From contig KV419396.1 in assembly GCA_001630475.1 (NCBI GenBank), forward strand, positions 987,303 through 1,051,302: a DNA stretch of 64,000 nucleotides, read 5' to 3'. The notes beneath the pieces are model-generated. The model saw only the letters and a list, made by a program, of their open reading frames with translations, was not told the origin of the DNA and ran no database searches. The translations under genes and the position numbers were made by a program. The stretch comes from Sistotremastrum niveocremeum HHB9708 (lineage: Eukaryota > Basidiomycota > Agaricomycetes > Sistotremastrales > Sistotremastraceae). Of this stretch, positions 48,121 to 58,083 are shown in pieces; position 1 is the first letter of the stretch, and each line of letters opens with the position of its first letter.

Positions 48121-48289
48121 TTTCGTGTTCAACGCATATACGAAGTCACGATGGCAAAAGTTGTACAAGTAATAACCTGTACTTATCATTGTTAAAATAT
48201 TCAAAGAAACTTCTCATCAACCCCCTTACAAATTTAAGAGTACTTTTCGCTTTCGACGACTTTCCGTCCTCGCCGTCTGTTGAGATGCT

Positions 48290-51200
48290 TCAACCCACTG
48301 CTAGATTGATATTTACCACTCTAAGCGTTCGGTCCTCGCTACAGATTGCCAGTATTCTATTGTGCGGGTTTGTAGCATCTATTGTCGGTCGCCAAAGGAC
48401 TCTGAATATATGGCTATTACATGCCAACCTGGACAGCGGATGAGAACATCGATGATCAGGCTTGGAAAAAAACACACGTGGAATCTAGCGTCAACTCTAG
48501 TGTCCATTTTGCCAGGGTATCCTCGCGACACGAATATATCAGCACGACCCCATTCTCTAGCCCAATGGCCATCGCGTTTCTATACGAAATCAGCATCGAG
48601 ATCATCACTCGTGGAGTAGAACACACCTTGAGTCGGGAAACACGGCAACATCGACCGCTGTGGCAGCTTCATCGAGTTTGAGCACTGCCAAGTTCTTCCA
48701 ACTCTCTGCCTTCCAGACCCGCACCTAAAGAGAAATCATTAGTTGCCACAGCTTTCGCTAACGTTTGCCGCACCGTCTTGTCTCGAGCAGCAGTAGCGAA
48801 GAAGGATCCTGTCGGCGACCACGCACAATCCCAGATAATGCGAGCATGAGATTTATCAAACGAGACTGGCCGATAACCTATTTAAATAGCTCAGCTGGCA
48901 ACTCTGGAAACGTGTTGCGAGTGGACCTACCAGCGTCGGGCTCCAAGGCGAATACTCGCCATGTTCGATCTCTGGAGACTGTAAGGATATATCGGTCGTC
49001 GGGACTGAATGCTATCCGGGTGACGGTCAAAGCATGGCCTGCAAGTGGAGTTCCAAAGAGTTGCCAAGTTTTCGTCTCGTGTACACGGATAACTGCGTGC
49101 TCTGGACTTGTCGATTTGCATGCTGTCGCCAGGAGAGTTCCCGAATGAGATGTTGCTAACGCAATTAGCTAGTTTCAAGTCAGAGTAGCCAGATCAAAGG
49201 CTTGCTGGGGGTCGAACCTCGTAGCCGTGCCCGAAGACCTTTTCCGTTTCTGGCCATAGAGTTGTTGCCTGCAATTCTCCTTCCAGCGGAAGAGAAGCAG
49301 AACTATGATCACTCTCCAACGGCTTAGGATCAGCATCCGCTACCATTGTTCGTTTTCAGCGATTCTGTTCAGCGGAGGAAACAAAGTTCGACCAACCTCC
49401 TGTCACGGCTTTATTTGATAATCCAAGCGGAGGAAGAGATGCGGCCAAGGGTCGTGTGTTCTGTAAACCCCATTATAAGACGAGATGCAAAGAGGCCTTT
49501 GACTTTTCTGACCTCTTCGATATCTGATAGAATTCCATGAGCCTTCACCAGGCTTGCAAAACCCTTAGGGGCTTCGAAGACTCTTGCAACCTTCTCGTCG
49601 GATACACTAACAAATTTCAAAGAATCGAGATGAGCCACATCGATAACATCATAACCATGAATCTGAGGCCGAGCAATCTCAGCCCAAGTGTTGGCTCGTT
49701 CCCCAGAGACGAGTTTTCCGTGAGCACGTGTGGTTTGGTCCAGGCTGTGGTACGTGTTACTTATCATCTTTATTCAAAAAGACGACCAGCCGTACCCAGT
49801 TGAAATAAGATATTCTCCTCCGGGACTCCAGCTGGCTCCGCGTACAGGTCCTTGATGTCCTCCGATCGCGGTGGCTTCGGCCCATCTATCATTGGCTTCT
49901 TGATATCTCCACCGTCGCCAACAACCATTCCAACCCCAGGCGAGTGCCTCCGCTCCTTTACGCGCCCACAAACCGCCTACGAATCCTCCGAGTCGTTGAC
50001 CACCAACGTCGCCAAATCTCTGTCGAACGATCCAGAGGGAGTCAGAGTCAGCGGATGATGCTCCGGTCGTTCTGGATACTGGCGACCAGATTATTAAGGA
50101 AGAGTCGGTGGAAGTTGATAATATGGATGGTAACGAAGATCCCGTCTGCGCAGGTCTCCACTCGAGAGAAGTCACGCCGGCTTCGTGTCCTACTAATAAT
50201 GCATCAAGAGTGACCGAATATCGTCGTTGACTGAGTTTCATTGAGAAACGATCCACCCAAAGCCAGATGAACTCACCCTTCCGTAGCCGTTTTGACACCC
50301 ACGACGTATCTTTTCAGAGATAATTGTCTACCACCTTCATCGGCATCCCCGACATCCCCGAGAGACGCCTCGAAAGCGTCAAGAACATCATCAGTCAGCT
50401 CGCCCGCTTTCACAGGAGGTGCATTCTGAATTTCCTCAATGAGCCACAGGCGGATGTTACCGTCCTGTGATCCTGAAGCTAGGGTCAGACTTGGATTTGC
50501 TTGAGGGCCAGAAGGTGAAAATGCGAGTGTCCTGATCCAATCTTCGTGTCCGAACAGAGAAGCGACTTTTTGGAACTGTTGGAGATTGTGAGAATGGACC
50601 TGCGACGAAGAGACGATAATACCTGATCTTCTCCCCTAACCCACAATTGTATGTTTCGCTCTGTTGATCCTATAGCCATAATCAAACCTTATCGGAGAAC
50701 TATCAGGGACCGATGCACACGCTTTGAAGGGGTAACAACGCTCACTGGATGTGTTCGGAAGATTGGTGACTTTTATATCAAGGGCATAGCGACCTTTGAG
50801 GTCGATGGATTGGACCTCTACAAGACTATCTGAAGAAGACAGGTCTCAATATACAGTTCAGAAGTCTGGACTTAACTCATACCATTGTGCTCTGCAATCG
50901 ACCATACTTTAACGAGTGAATCTGAGGCTCCAGTGACGAGAAGATCTCCAGACGATGTCAAAGCAGATATTGATTTCGTATGAGCCTGCGTCTTGGAAGA
51001 GATTTTCCACTGTGGTCAAAAGGTTAACGTCGCTGCCTGCGTCTTTGAATTGGTCACGGTACCTTTCCATCCTGAGTTTTCCGTCGAAGCAACACAACGC
51101 CATTCTCATCCGCACTCGCAAGCAGTCTCTCGTTCAGGAAATGCACAACAGTAACCTGTGCCTCATGCCCTGGTAGAGTGGCATATATTCCCTTATTCAC

Positions 51201-51392
51201 GGCATCCTGTAGGTTTACAATTTGAGCATGAAGTAGACCCAAGATCCTCGATATCTGACCCACAGACGCATCCCATAATGCAACGAAATTATGCGATCCA
51301 AAGGCAATCAGAGACGATGCAGGGCCTATCGCAGCTGCATGATTGAATCGATTCGTCGATGCTGATATGTATTCTGTTGAAGCTGATGCCAT
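48290..51392 (-). CDS. ELP2: Elongator complex subunit 2 (WD40)
   Basis: ATG at 51392: MASASTEYISASTNRFNHAA, SLIAFGSHNFVALWD, then IYATLPGHEAQVTVVHFLNE and LASADENGV. Later blades include LLVGHEAGVTSLEWRP, GGHQGPVRGASWSPGGEYLI, FVSVSDEKVARVFEAPKGF and VRVWKAESWKNLAVLKLDEA. The last exon ends RILAICSEDRTLRVVNINLA plus VG. The start and the EAPKGF motif are typical of Elp2, the double-propeller subunit of Elongator, which modifies wobble uridines in tRNA. Introns are many and short. ELP2 and PPT2 start codons are only 42 bp apart. Confidence 0.93.
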
Positions 51393-51434
51393 GAACTTTG
51401 AGTCGAGAGAAGCGGAATTCGGATAAGTCTGGTC
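51393..51434. promoter_or_regulatory. 42-bp divergent spacer, ELP2 / PPT2
   Basis: Only 42 bp between two ATG codons. It has a GAATTC but no TATA box and no motif I can name. Confidence 0.5.
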
Positions 51435-51869
51435 ATGCCCATTGTGGGTATTGGGACTGACATCCTTTCTCTCACTCGTATACACGCTCTAGTACAACGA
51501 CGCTCGTGTGATCATTTTGCGAAACGCATTTTGAGTGATCGAGAAGCGCGAGTTTGGGAAACGTATCGCGAAGTTGAGTTGAGCAAGAAAGTTCGGTTTC
51601 TAGCAGTCAGGTTCGCAAGCGCAACACAAATTCTGCATTGACCTTGACCGCGTAATTTTAGATGGGCAGTGAAAGAAGCGACTTACAAGGCTCTCCAACC
51701 ACTGTACAAATTGACGTGGAAGAATGTTTCTCTTCTTCAGGATCCTAGCTCTGGAAGCAATAAACCATGGATAGCTATCGACTCAAGGCTTGGCTGTTCG
51801 TACACATTGCACTGCAGCATCAGTCACGATGGAGATTATGTCACATCATTCGTAGTGGCAGAGAAGTGA
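51435..51869 (+). CDS. PPT2: Mitochondrial holo-ACP synthase (4'-phosphopantetheinyl transferase)
   Basis: Two exons. MPIVGIGTDILSLTRIHALV holds the N-terminal Asp of the Mg/CoA site, then FAKRILSDREARVWE. The intron after FLAVR (acceptor TTTTAG) restores FLAVRWAVKEATYKAL, the second AcpS signature with its catalytic Glu, and HCSISHDGDYVTSFVVAEK closes it. The 128-residue length fits the AcpS type. The enzyme moves phosphopantetheine from CoA to mitochondrial acyl carrier protein, needed for lipoate and respiratory-complex assembly. Confidence 0.94.
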
Positions 51870-51894
51870 TTGCATGATATTGTGGACGTTTCGT

Positions 51895-53202
51895 CTACTC
51901 CTGCACTACCTCAGGCCACCCCTCAGGCCACCAGTGCCTCACTCGCCATCTAAGATCGCCCTCGTCACTTTTTATCTGCAACTCGAACTTTCCATTCTCT
52001 ACCCCTTCCACATGCTCTAAGCGCATCAGCGCTAGTCCAACGCCATTTAAGGACTGGATCAGCTTGCTTGTGCCCCTCGTCCTCGGTATTCGTTCACTGT
52101 CAGAAGACTGGATGGGAACGGCGGTGATATCTGAGCCTCGTGGCAGCGATGGTGCATCCGTTACCTCGAGATTCGAAGGTGTCCTGCATCCGGTTAGCTG
52201 GCGCTGTGAGGGAAAGTCAAGATTCCACTTACGGGGAGTTTGGGTCAAAAATCTGGACGGGCAGGATTCTCTTCCTTATCGTTCCCGTATGATAAGTGCG
52301 AACTGTGAGCTCCTGACCCACGTAACATCCCTTCCGGAAGTCCACTACAAAGTGGTCAATAACTGCGGATATGGTACAAGGACTGGGAGCTCACCGCCAC
52401 CCATGACATCGAGGTTCGACTCCAAAGGGAACGCGCTCATTGGGACAATTTCCTCCACACCTTCTGGCACACCACGCATCATGCGGTGTAGCATATACTG
52501 ATCGGATTCAACCACATCATGTTCTGAAGACGCTAGCGCTGCACCCCAAAGTCAGCCGCATTCGAGTACAGAAGCAAACATGAAGAACCTTTATCGCCCT
52601 GTCTCACAAGCTCTCTCCACCCCATTCCCACCGCACGTAAATCATGCAATGTCGTACTCGACGTTGTGGCCCATGGTGAAAGGCCTGAGCTCTCCCAAAC
52701 TGGTTCGATCGCTCCACTTCTTGCGAACATCCATTTCCGCTGAGCATCTTTCATACGCGACTTTTCATCTCCCCAGGCTCCCCACACCTCCCACTCGGTA
52801 CCGACATCCCTGATCTTGACTTTGGACCTGAGAACGTAGCGTTTCAGCAATGCGGGGAGCGGCGGCGTCTCTGGGTTGGATGGCCGAGGGTCGTATTCGA
52901 CGAGATATCCTGGTTCTCCAGAAGTTGAAGCCTGTTGGGGATAGACAAATACATCGTATAACACTCGTCCCTTCAAAGAGTGATATGTACATCATTCGCT
53001 TCGAACGCTAGAATTTCTTGCAGACCTGAGCATGGAGAAACGCAGAGTAGAAACCTCCATGATTAGGGACGGTCGTCGATAGGATACCGTTCAGAAATTG
53101 CGAGGCATTTGCGCCTGTGACTGACAAGACAGAACGATTAGGGACACGAGCACATTTTGGCGTCGAACGGATGAGAGCTCTGAACGCTGAACGAGTGGTC
53201 AT
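51895..53202 (-). CDS. IBA57: Iron-sulfur assembly factor Iba57/Caf17
   Basis: ATG at 53202 with a basic presequence ([20 protein letters not shown]), then [20 protein letters not shown] and [12 protein letters not shown]. The C-terminal half has [20 protein letters not shown] followed, after an intron, by [19 protein letters not shown], the K-G-C-Y-x-G-Q-E hallmark of the YgfZ/GcvT-like family. The last exon ends [12 protein letters not shown]. Iba57 works with Isa1/Isa2 to make [4Fe-4S] clusters in the matrix. The start codon is 35 bp from that of PET191. Five or so introns. Confidence 0.94.
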
Positions 53203-53237
53203 GACGAGCGAAAAGTCTGGTTACGTAATTGGATTTC
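53203..53237. promoter_or_regulatory. 35-bp divergent spacer with TTACGTAA
   Basis: The shortest gap in the window, between IBA57 and PET191. It carries a perfect 8-bp palindrome TTACGTAA at 53221-53228, the Yap/Pap1-type bZIP site. Confidence 0.55.
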
Positions 53238-53556
53238 ATGTCTTGCGATCCTTTGCTCGCAAGTCTCAAAGAATGTCTGCTCAACTCGGACTGCGTCGTC
53301 AAGAACGGTCATCTCCCTTCTGAATGTTTCAAAAGTTATCCAGAACAACTCCCTGACCAGTGCCACTCGTTGCGACGAGCGTTGTTCAATTGCAAACGAG
53401 GACAGGTGTGTACATCGTGCGGCTCCGAATGCCAAGTGCGAGGAGCTGATTCTTCTCTAGCTCGACATGCGAAAAAGGTTCAGAGGGAACAACGTCACCA
53501 ACAGCGGGACGCCTAGCACAGCGAGGGCTGACAGTCCAGCAATACAACCCTCTTGA
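53238..53556 (+). CDS. PET191: Cytochrome c oxidase assembly factor Pet191 (COA5)
   Basis: ATG at 53238: MSCDPLLASLKECLLNSDCV, PSECFKSYPEQLPDQCHSLR and RALFNCKRGQ. After the intron 53407-53454 comes LDMRKRFRGNNVTNSG. The twin-CX9C pattern, the R-ALF-CKR motif and LDMR-RFRG are those of Pet191/COA5, an intermembrane-space protein needed for complex IV assembly. About 87 residues, with a short Ser/Ala-rich tail to the TGA at 53554-53556. Its cysteines imply import through Mia40. Confidence 0.93.
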
Positions 53557-53825
53557 ACCTGTGGAGCATCCATCATCGTCTCCATCTCCCCACTCCTGGT
53601 CATTTTCCCGACATTTATCGCGCCACTGCTACTTACCATCCCCACCTACACGCCATAACCATCTCACATGTCGAATTTCGAAAGCGGCATGACATTGCGT
53701 CAAAATTATTACAAGTAATACACTATTGTCCGCGATCGACGCGGAGAAACGAAAGCATTTGGTACAAGACGGCACGGGCTAATAGAAAGGACATAATCGA
53801 TAAGGAGATGCACATGGCGTTCAAT

Positions 53826-54583
53826 CAGACGACATAGACATGTCTCTGCCGGACACTGCATGACGCATGAGATCGGCATCAGATAGCTATCACGAAGCTC
53901 CGTACCTGGGCTGGCTAACTGTTCTCTGACGAGTGCTGGAACTGTGTTGTGGTTTGGGTCCCATTCCGAGGAGCCTTCTCCATCTCTCACCCATAGAGAC
54001 ATGTTCGTCCCTATAGTCTGTCTTTGGTCCCTAATTGCAAAGATACGTACGATCAGTCTCGAGTCGGGTTCGGAGATTCCGTCTTTCAGGCACTCACCAT
54101 GACGGGGACCTGGTTTCCGCGATGGTCTGTGGCGCGATAGCGTACTGTTTTCTCCGCGGGATGACGATATCTTTCGTTCGCGTTCGATCGAATGGTCGCG
54201 GGGGCTTCGCGATACACGGGCTGCGCAGCGGCATGAACTGTGGGACGAGCATAGCTGGACTCGCTGGCACGTCTGGTCCCAGGATTCGTCATACGATATT
54301 CAGACGAAGAACGGCCGTGACTGCCTTCTGAAGACCGACGCGACCCATGTCCATGACCAGAACTTGAAGATTGGGAGTAGGAGCTCCGTGGAGGTGCTGA
54401 TATATATGTTGTTCTGCCATAGCGAGGAGGTGACGGCGGCGACGCTGCCGTTTGTGGAGGTGGGGGAGAGTAGTAGTATGTTTTATTGTTGTTGCCGTGA
54501 TGAGAGTGATTCTCGACTCGGTCGACGGACCTTCGAGAACCGCGGCCATGGGAATGGATGGTGTGATGGGTACGAACAGACAT
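53826..54583 (-). CDS. Low-complexity Ser/His/Tyr-rich protein, unknown
   Basis: ATG at 54583. The first exon is rich in Ser, His, Arg and Pro (SVRTHHTIHSHGRGSRRS, YYYSPPPPQTAASPPSPPRY) and ends HRGNQVPVM. A second exon gives GPKTDYRDEHVSMGERWRRL and LGMGPKPQHSSSTRQRTVSQ, and a last short exon gives VRQRHVYVV. The GERWRRLLGMGP stretch looks like a short conserved helix. The rest is disordered. No family recognised; exon 2-3 borders are inferred from splice signals only. Confidence 0.6.
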
Positions 54584-54903
54584 GAGTTGGAATTTGAGAT
54601 AGCAAGATTGAAGATAGAGTTGGCACTCGACGAGTTAAAATATGTTTTCTGGAGTCAGGGCCTCGTGCTTTGCGTCAGGGTGGAGCTCAGGAAATGAAGA
54701 GCTTCAGTGCGCTCATCGGCGGTATGATCGAGACGAGGGCGTAGCGGTAATCTCGCATATATCTATTGGAGCGACTTTAAAGTAAAAGTGAACGCGTTCC
54801 TAGTATAAACTGATAATTAGGGGTGGGTCACTTTCAGAAAATAGGCTCAGCGCCAGGTACCTGAGAGAAAAAAAGCGAACAGACGCCCGTCGCGAAGCTT
54901 CCT
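54584..54903. promoter_or_regulatory. Upstream region of the low-complexity gene
   Basis: 320 bp between its ATG and the GPN3 stop, both on the minus strand. No element identified. Confidence 0.4.
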
Positions 54904-56095
54904 TCACTCCATTTCAGGAAAATCACCATCATCCATATCGGCCGGCTGGTGACTAACGTGAGCACAGACGGTCATCTGAGGGTAAAGTCGGAAGGCCTCA
55001 CCTCTTTCGGTTCCTCTTCCTCTCCGTATTGCATCGTGAAATCAATGTGGTTCAATACGCTCTCGAGAGATTCCTCCGAAGTCAGATCCAGTGGCAGGAA
55101 GGAGACTAGTGGGTGATCTTCAATCTGCGATACGCGGAGCGTTCAGGAACCAAGATAGTAAGGATGGCAATGTCGACGGGACCAACCAATTGGACAATGG
55201 CTTGATTAAGAGCATGAAACCGAGGATTAGAAGTTTCTTGCTCAGCACCAACAATCAAGAGAGGGTCTGGATCCAGATACCTGATGGAGATGACTCAGAA
55301 CCGCATTTGGCATAGCATACATGGCTTCGCGAAACCTACCGTGCCACGTCCTTCCTCTTTCGGATGCCGTTTCGACCTCTTGCTGGGTCTGCCGAAGTGC
55401 CACTGACGAGATCCATCTTCGACATCAGATTGATCCAGGGAATTTCGAGATTGACCATAGCAGACATGGCACTCATGACCCCGCTATTCCGGGGTTGTAT
55501 TACAGAAGACACGGACATTATAGAAGACATGCACACCTGAAGAACTTGTATCTGTCTTCCATAAATTGTGACTCGATCAGGTAGACGCCGCAGGTTCGTA
55601 ATCCCAGGCGAGAGAGATTTTGTACCAGTGCGGGCAGAAGAGGATGGTGCGTGTAAAGCTCAATCTGGCCTGCGACGGGTCAGATACGAGTACGATGGAC
55701 AAAGGGAGATGTGCCGGCTTTCCTGGACAGTCGATGATGAGATAATCGTTGTCAAAGTCTCCGAGTTCTTCCTCCAGCCAGTCCATATTCTGCAGCAGGT
55801 ATCTGGCCACGTTTTTCAGCACGGAGAACAGGGTTATGAACAACGCGTCTTACTCGAAGCAATACACGAGTCCACCGTTGGGACCGTAGCCCAGCTCGTC
55901 CATGACATCTTCAAGCGAGATCAGATGGCGAATGTCGATTGTTGGTTGGTATTCAAACGACTCTGTCTCAGCCGCGGGATCCAAATTTATAAGATGACCA
56001 GTTCGTTTTGACGTGTGGAGATGGGTCAAGAGCGATGTCGAAAAGGTGCTCTTGCCTGCACCCGCTGGACCGCAGACGAGGACAGCATATCGCAT
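54904..56095 (-). CDS. GPN3: GPN-loop GTPase 3
   Basis: ATG at 56095: MRYAVLVCGPAGAGKSTFST (P-loop), INLDPAAE, IDIRHLISLEDVMDELGYGP and NGGLVYCFE. Then come LQNMDWLEEELGDFDNDYLI and IDCPG, the nucleotide-binding G motifs, with the GPN-type insert expected in between. The last intron is best ended at CACCAG, which gives EEEEPKE joined to PADMDDGDFPEME, the usual family end. GPN3 helps assemble and import RNA polymerase II. The start is 49 bp from the divergent CCDC90-like gene. Confidence 0.94.
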
Positions 56096-56144
56096 TTGGG
56101 AATGAGAGAAGAGAAATGGTGGACGGACATAACGGATTTACACC
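56096..56144. promoter_or_regulatory. 49-bp divergent spacer, GPN3 / CCDC90-like
   Basis: Purine-rich on the plus strand (GAGAGAAGAGAAATGG). Both genes must share it. Confidence 0.5.
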
Positions 56145-57232
56145 ATGAACACTCTCCTACGACGACGAGCTCTGGCTCAAGTACGACGATGGATGTCGAC
56201 AGACCCTTCGGCATCAACGTCGATATCATTATCATCTCATCCGCATGCCCAAGCTTCCCAATATACCGAGGCTCAAGCCAACTACTCAGACTCCAATTTG
56301 CCTCCGCCTCCCCAGACCGGTCTTTCGATACACTTGGATCCAGATCCTGACGCATACACTGCCCCTCCTTTTCACACTCATGACTTTTATTGTAAACTAG
56401 AGAAACAATTTCCGCCGCCTATAGCTCACTCCCTGATGCGTGCAACACGCGCCTTGCTAGTGCACCGAATAGGCCGGGTGCGGCGCGATGGCTTGGATCG
56501 AAAGGACTTGGACAACGTATGTGTATAGCTCTTTACGACCGTCTCTTGGGCTGAGCTCTCTCAGCAAGCATACCTTTTCAAAGCTGCCATGTCCGAAGCT
56601 CGCACTGAGATCACGATGCGAACTCGGAAGGAGACTGCTTCCATAAACACTGCCACTTCTGCCTTGCGACGAGAGGTCGAGTCGTTGCAGGTCAAGATGC
56701 AGGAGGAAATTGCAAATCTGAAACACGAGTATGTCTCTTCCAACAAGACAGATTTGTTCCTAACGGGATCTTCAGGGTCCAGATGGAAGTGGATAATAGG
56801 CATAACGAAGCACGAGCGGATATCAAACAACAAGCCATCGCCATTGAGGTACGTCCGGGAACACTCAGTCTGGAGCATCTTATTCATCGATCCACCCAGG
56901 ATGTATTAAATCGAGCTATCATTGGCCTGGGCGACGTTCGAGCAGAGATTGAACGCGTGAAATGGGATAATATGCGACGGACAGTCAGTAAGTGCTATTC
57001 TAGCGTCTCTATGCGGGTACATGGTCTGATTCTATCGTACAAAGCTGGGCTTGCCTCTTTCATCCTCTTCACTATCATCTTCATGGAGCTGCGTCCCAAG
57101 CCACCACCGCCTCCGGTTCCACAGCCAAACTTTACGCCCAAGCCATCAATGCGCTCGATGGGTATCAATATTGATGAGATGAGTCCTGACCCCGAACGAG
57201 AGGGCTTGGAGAATTCAGAGTATGTGACGTAG
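56145..57232 (+). CDS. Mitochondrial CCDC90/MCUR1-like (DUF1640) protein
   Basis: An Arg-rich presequence ([20 protein letters not shown]), then [19 protein letters not shown], the helix-loop head of the DUF1640 family. A long coiled coil follows over several exons ([60 protein letters not shown]). The C-terminus has a membrane anchor ([15 protein letters not shown]) and a Pro-rich tail. This fits inner-membrane CCDC90B/MCUR1/Fmp32 relatives, tied to calcium-uniporter regulation and cytochrome oxidase assembly. Splice sites near 56870-57045 are less certain. Confidence 0.82.
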
Positions 57233-57330
57233 GATATAATATGGGAATTGAGCGGGAGACTAGCAGCACAAGTTATTACTGTATCATATATTAACAATTC
57301 AAGATTGGAATCATAGACTTACCCAAAGTT

Positions 57331-57922
57331 TCAAACAGCCGTGCTCTCGAGCTGATCTGCCAGAGCATCGACCTTGTCGTCACCCGCCTTCGTCTCCTCC
57401 GACTCCTGTGCTTCATCTTTCTCCTTAGTCGTTGTGTCTGGCGTCGGCCAGACCTTAACGTCGTCGTCGTCATCCTCCCAACTGTCCTTGATGATCCTCT
57501 CTTTCTCCTCTTTCTTCTTTTCCTTCGCCTTCTCTCTCTTCTTCGCACTCTTGCTCAGCGGTGCACCACTAGGTCCCGTCGTCGCAGCCTTCTTCTTCGG
57601 ATTCGTCTCAGAGCTAGGCGGAACCCATCCAAGGATATGGCCCTTCGGCAACTGGGTTCGTTCGAATTGTTGCTGTCTCGTTCCTCTAAATCGGCTGACA
57701 TCTTCTTGTGGTGTGAACCCGGGACGTATTTTGATTTCTTTCCGTACTCTGAGATCATCGAAAGACGCATATATCGTGTGGGTGCAATATATTGGACATG
57801 AGGAGCACGATGACTCACGAGCCGTCTGCGCGTTTCGTTGGAGGCACGACTCGATCCAATGTTCGAGGGTCGACGATGATTCCAGACGCAGTACAATCAG
57901 GATTGATGGGTGGAAGAGACAT
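57331..57922 (-). CDS. PYM1: PYM, partner of Y14-Mago (exon-junction complex recycling)
   Basis: ATG at 57922 (MSLPPINPDCTASGIIVDPR), then TLDRVVPPTKRADGS. One intron follows, and VRKEIKIRPGFTPQEDVSRF plus RGTRQQQF completes the conserved Mago-Y14 binding motif. The rest is charged: GHILGWVPPSSE, a Lys/Glu-rich helix (KREKAKEKKKEEKERI) and an acidic tail, with WEDDDDDVKVWPTP in it. PYM binds the small ribosomal subunit and strips the exon-junction complex during translation. Its presence fits an intron-rich fungus. Confidence 0.93.
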
Positions 57923-58083
57923 GTTGTAAGGAACAAAGGACTGGGCGTAAAGGTGTGTAGTAGACTTATGACCGAATCAAGCTGAGATTCAAACGCGCTC
58001 TAATTCGAACCTGTCCAAGAATAATCCTATATCGATACCGTAGACACTGCAGTAGGACTATCTAAAGCAATCACTGTCGAGCT

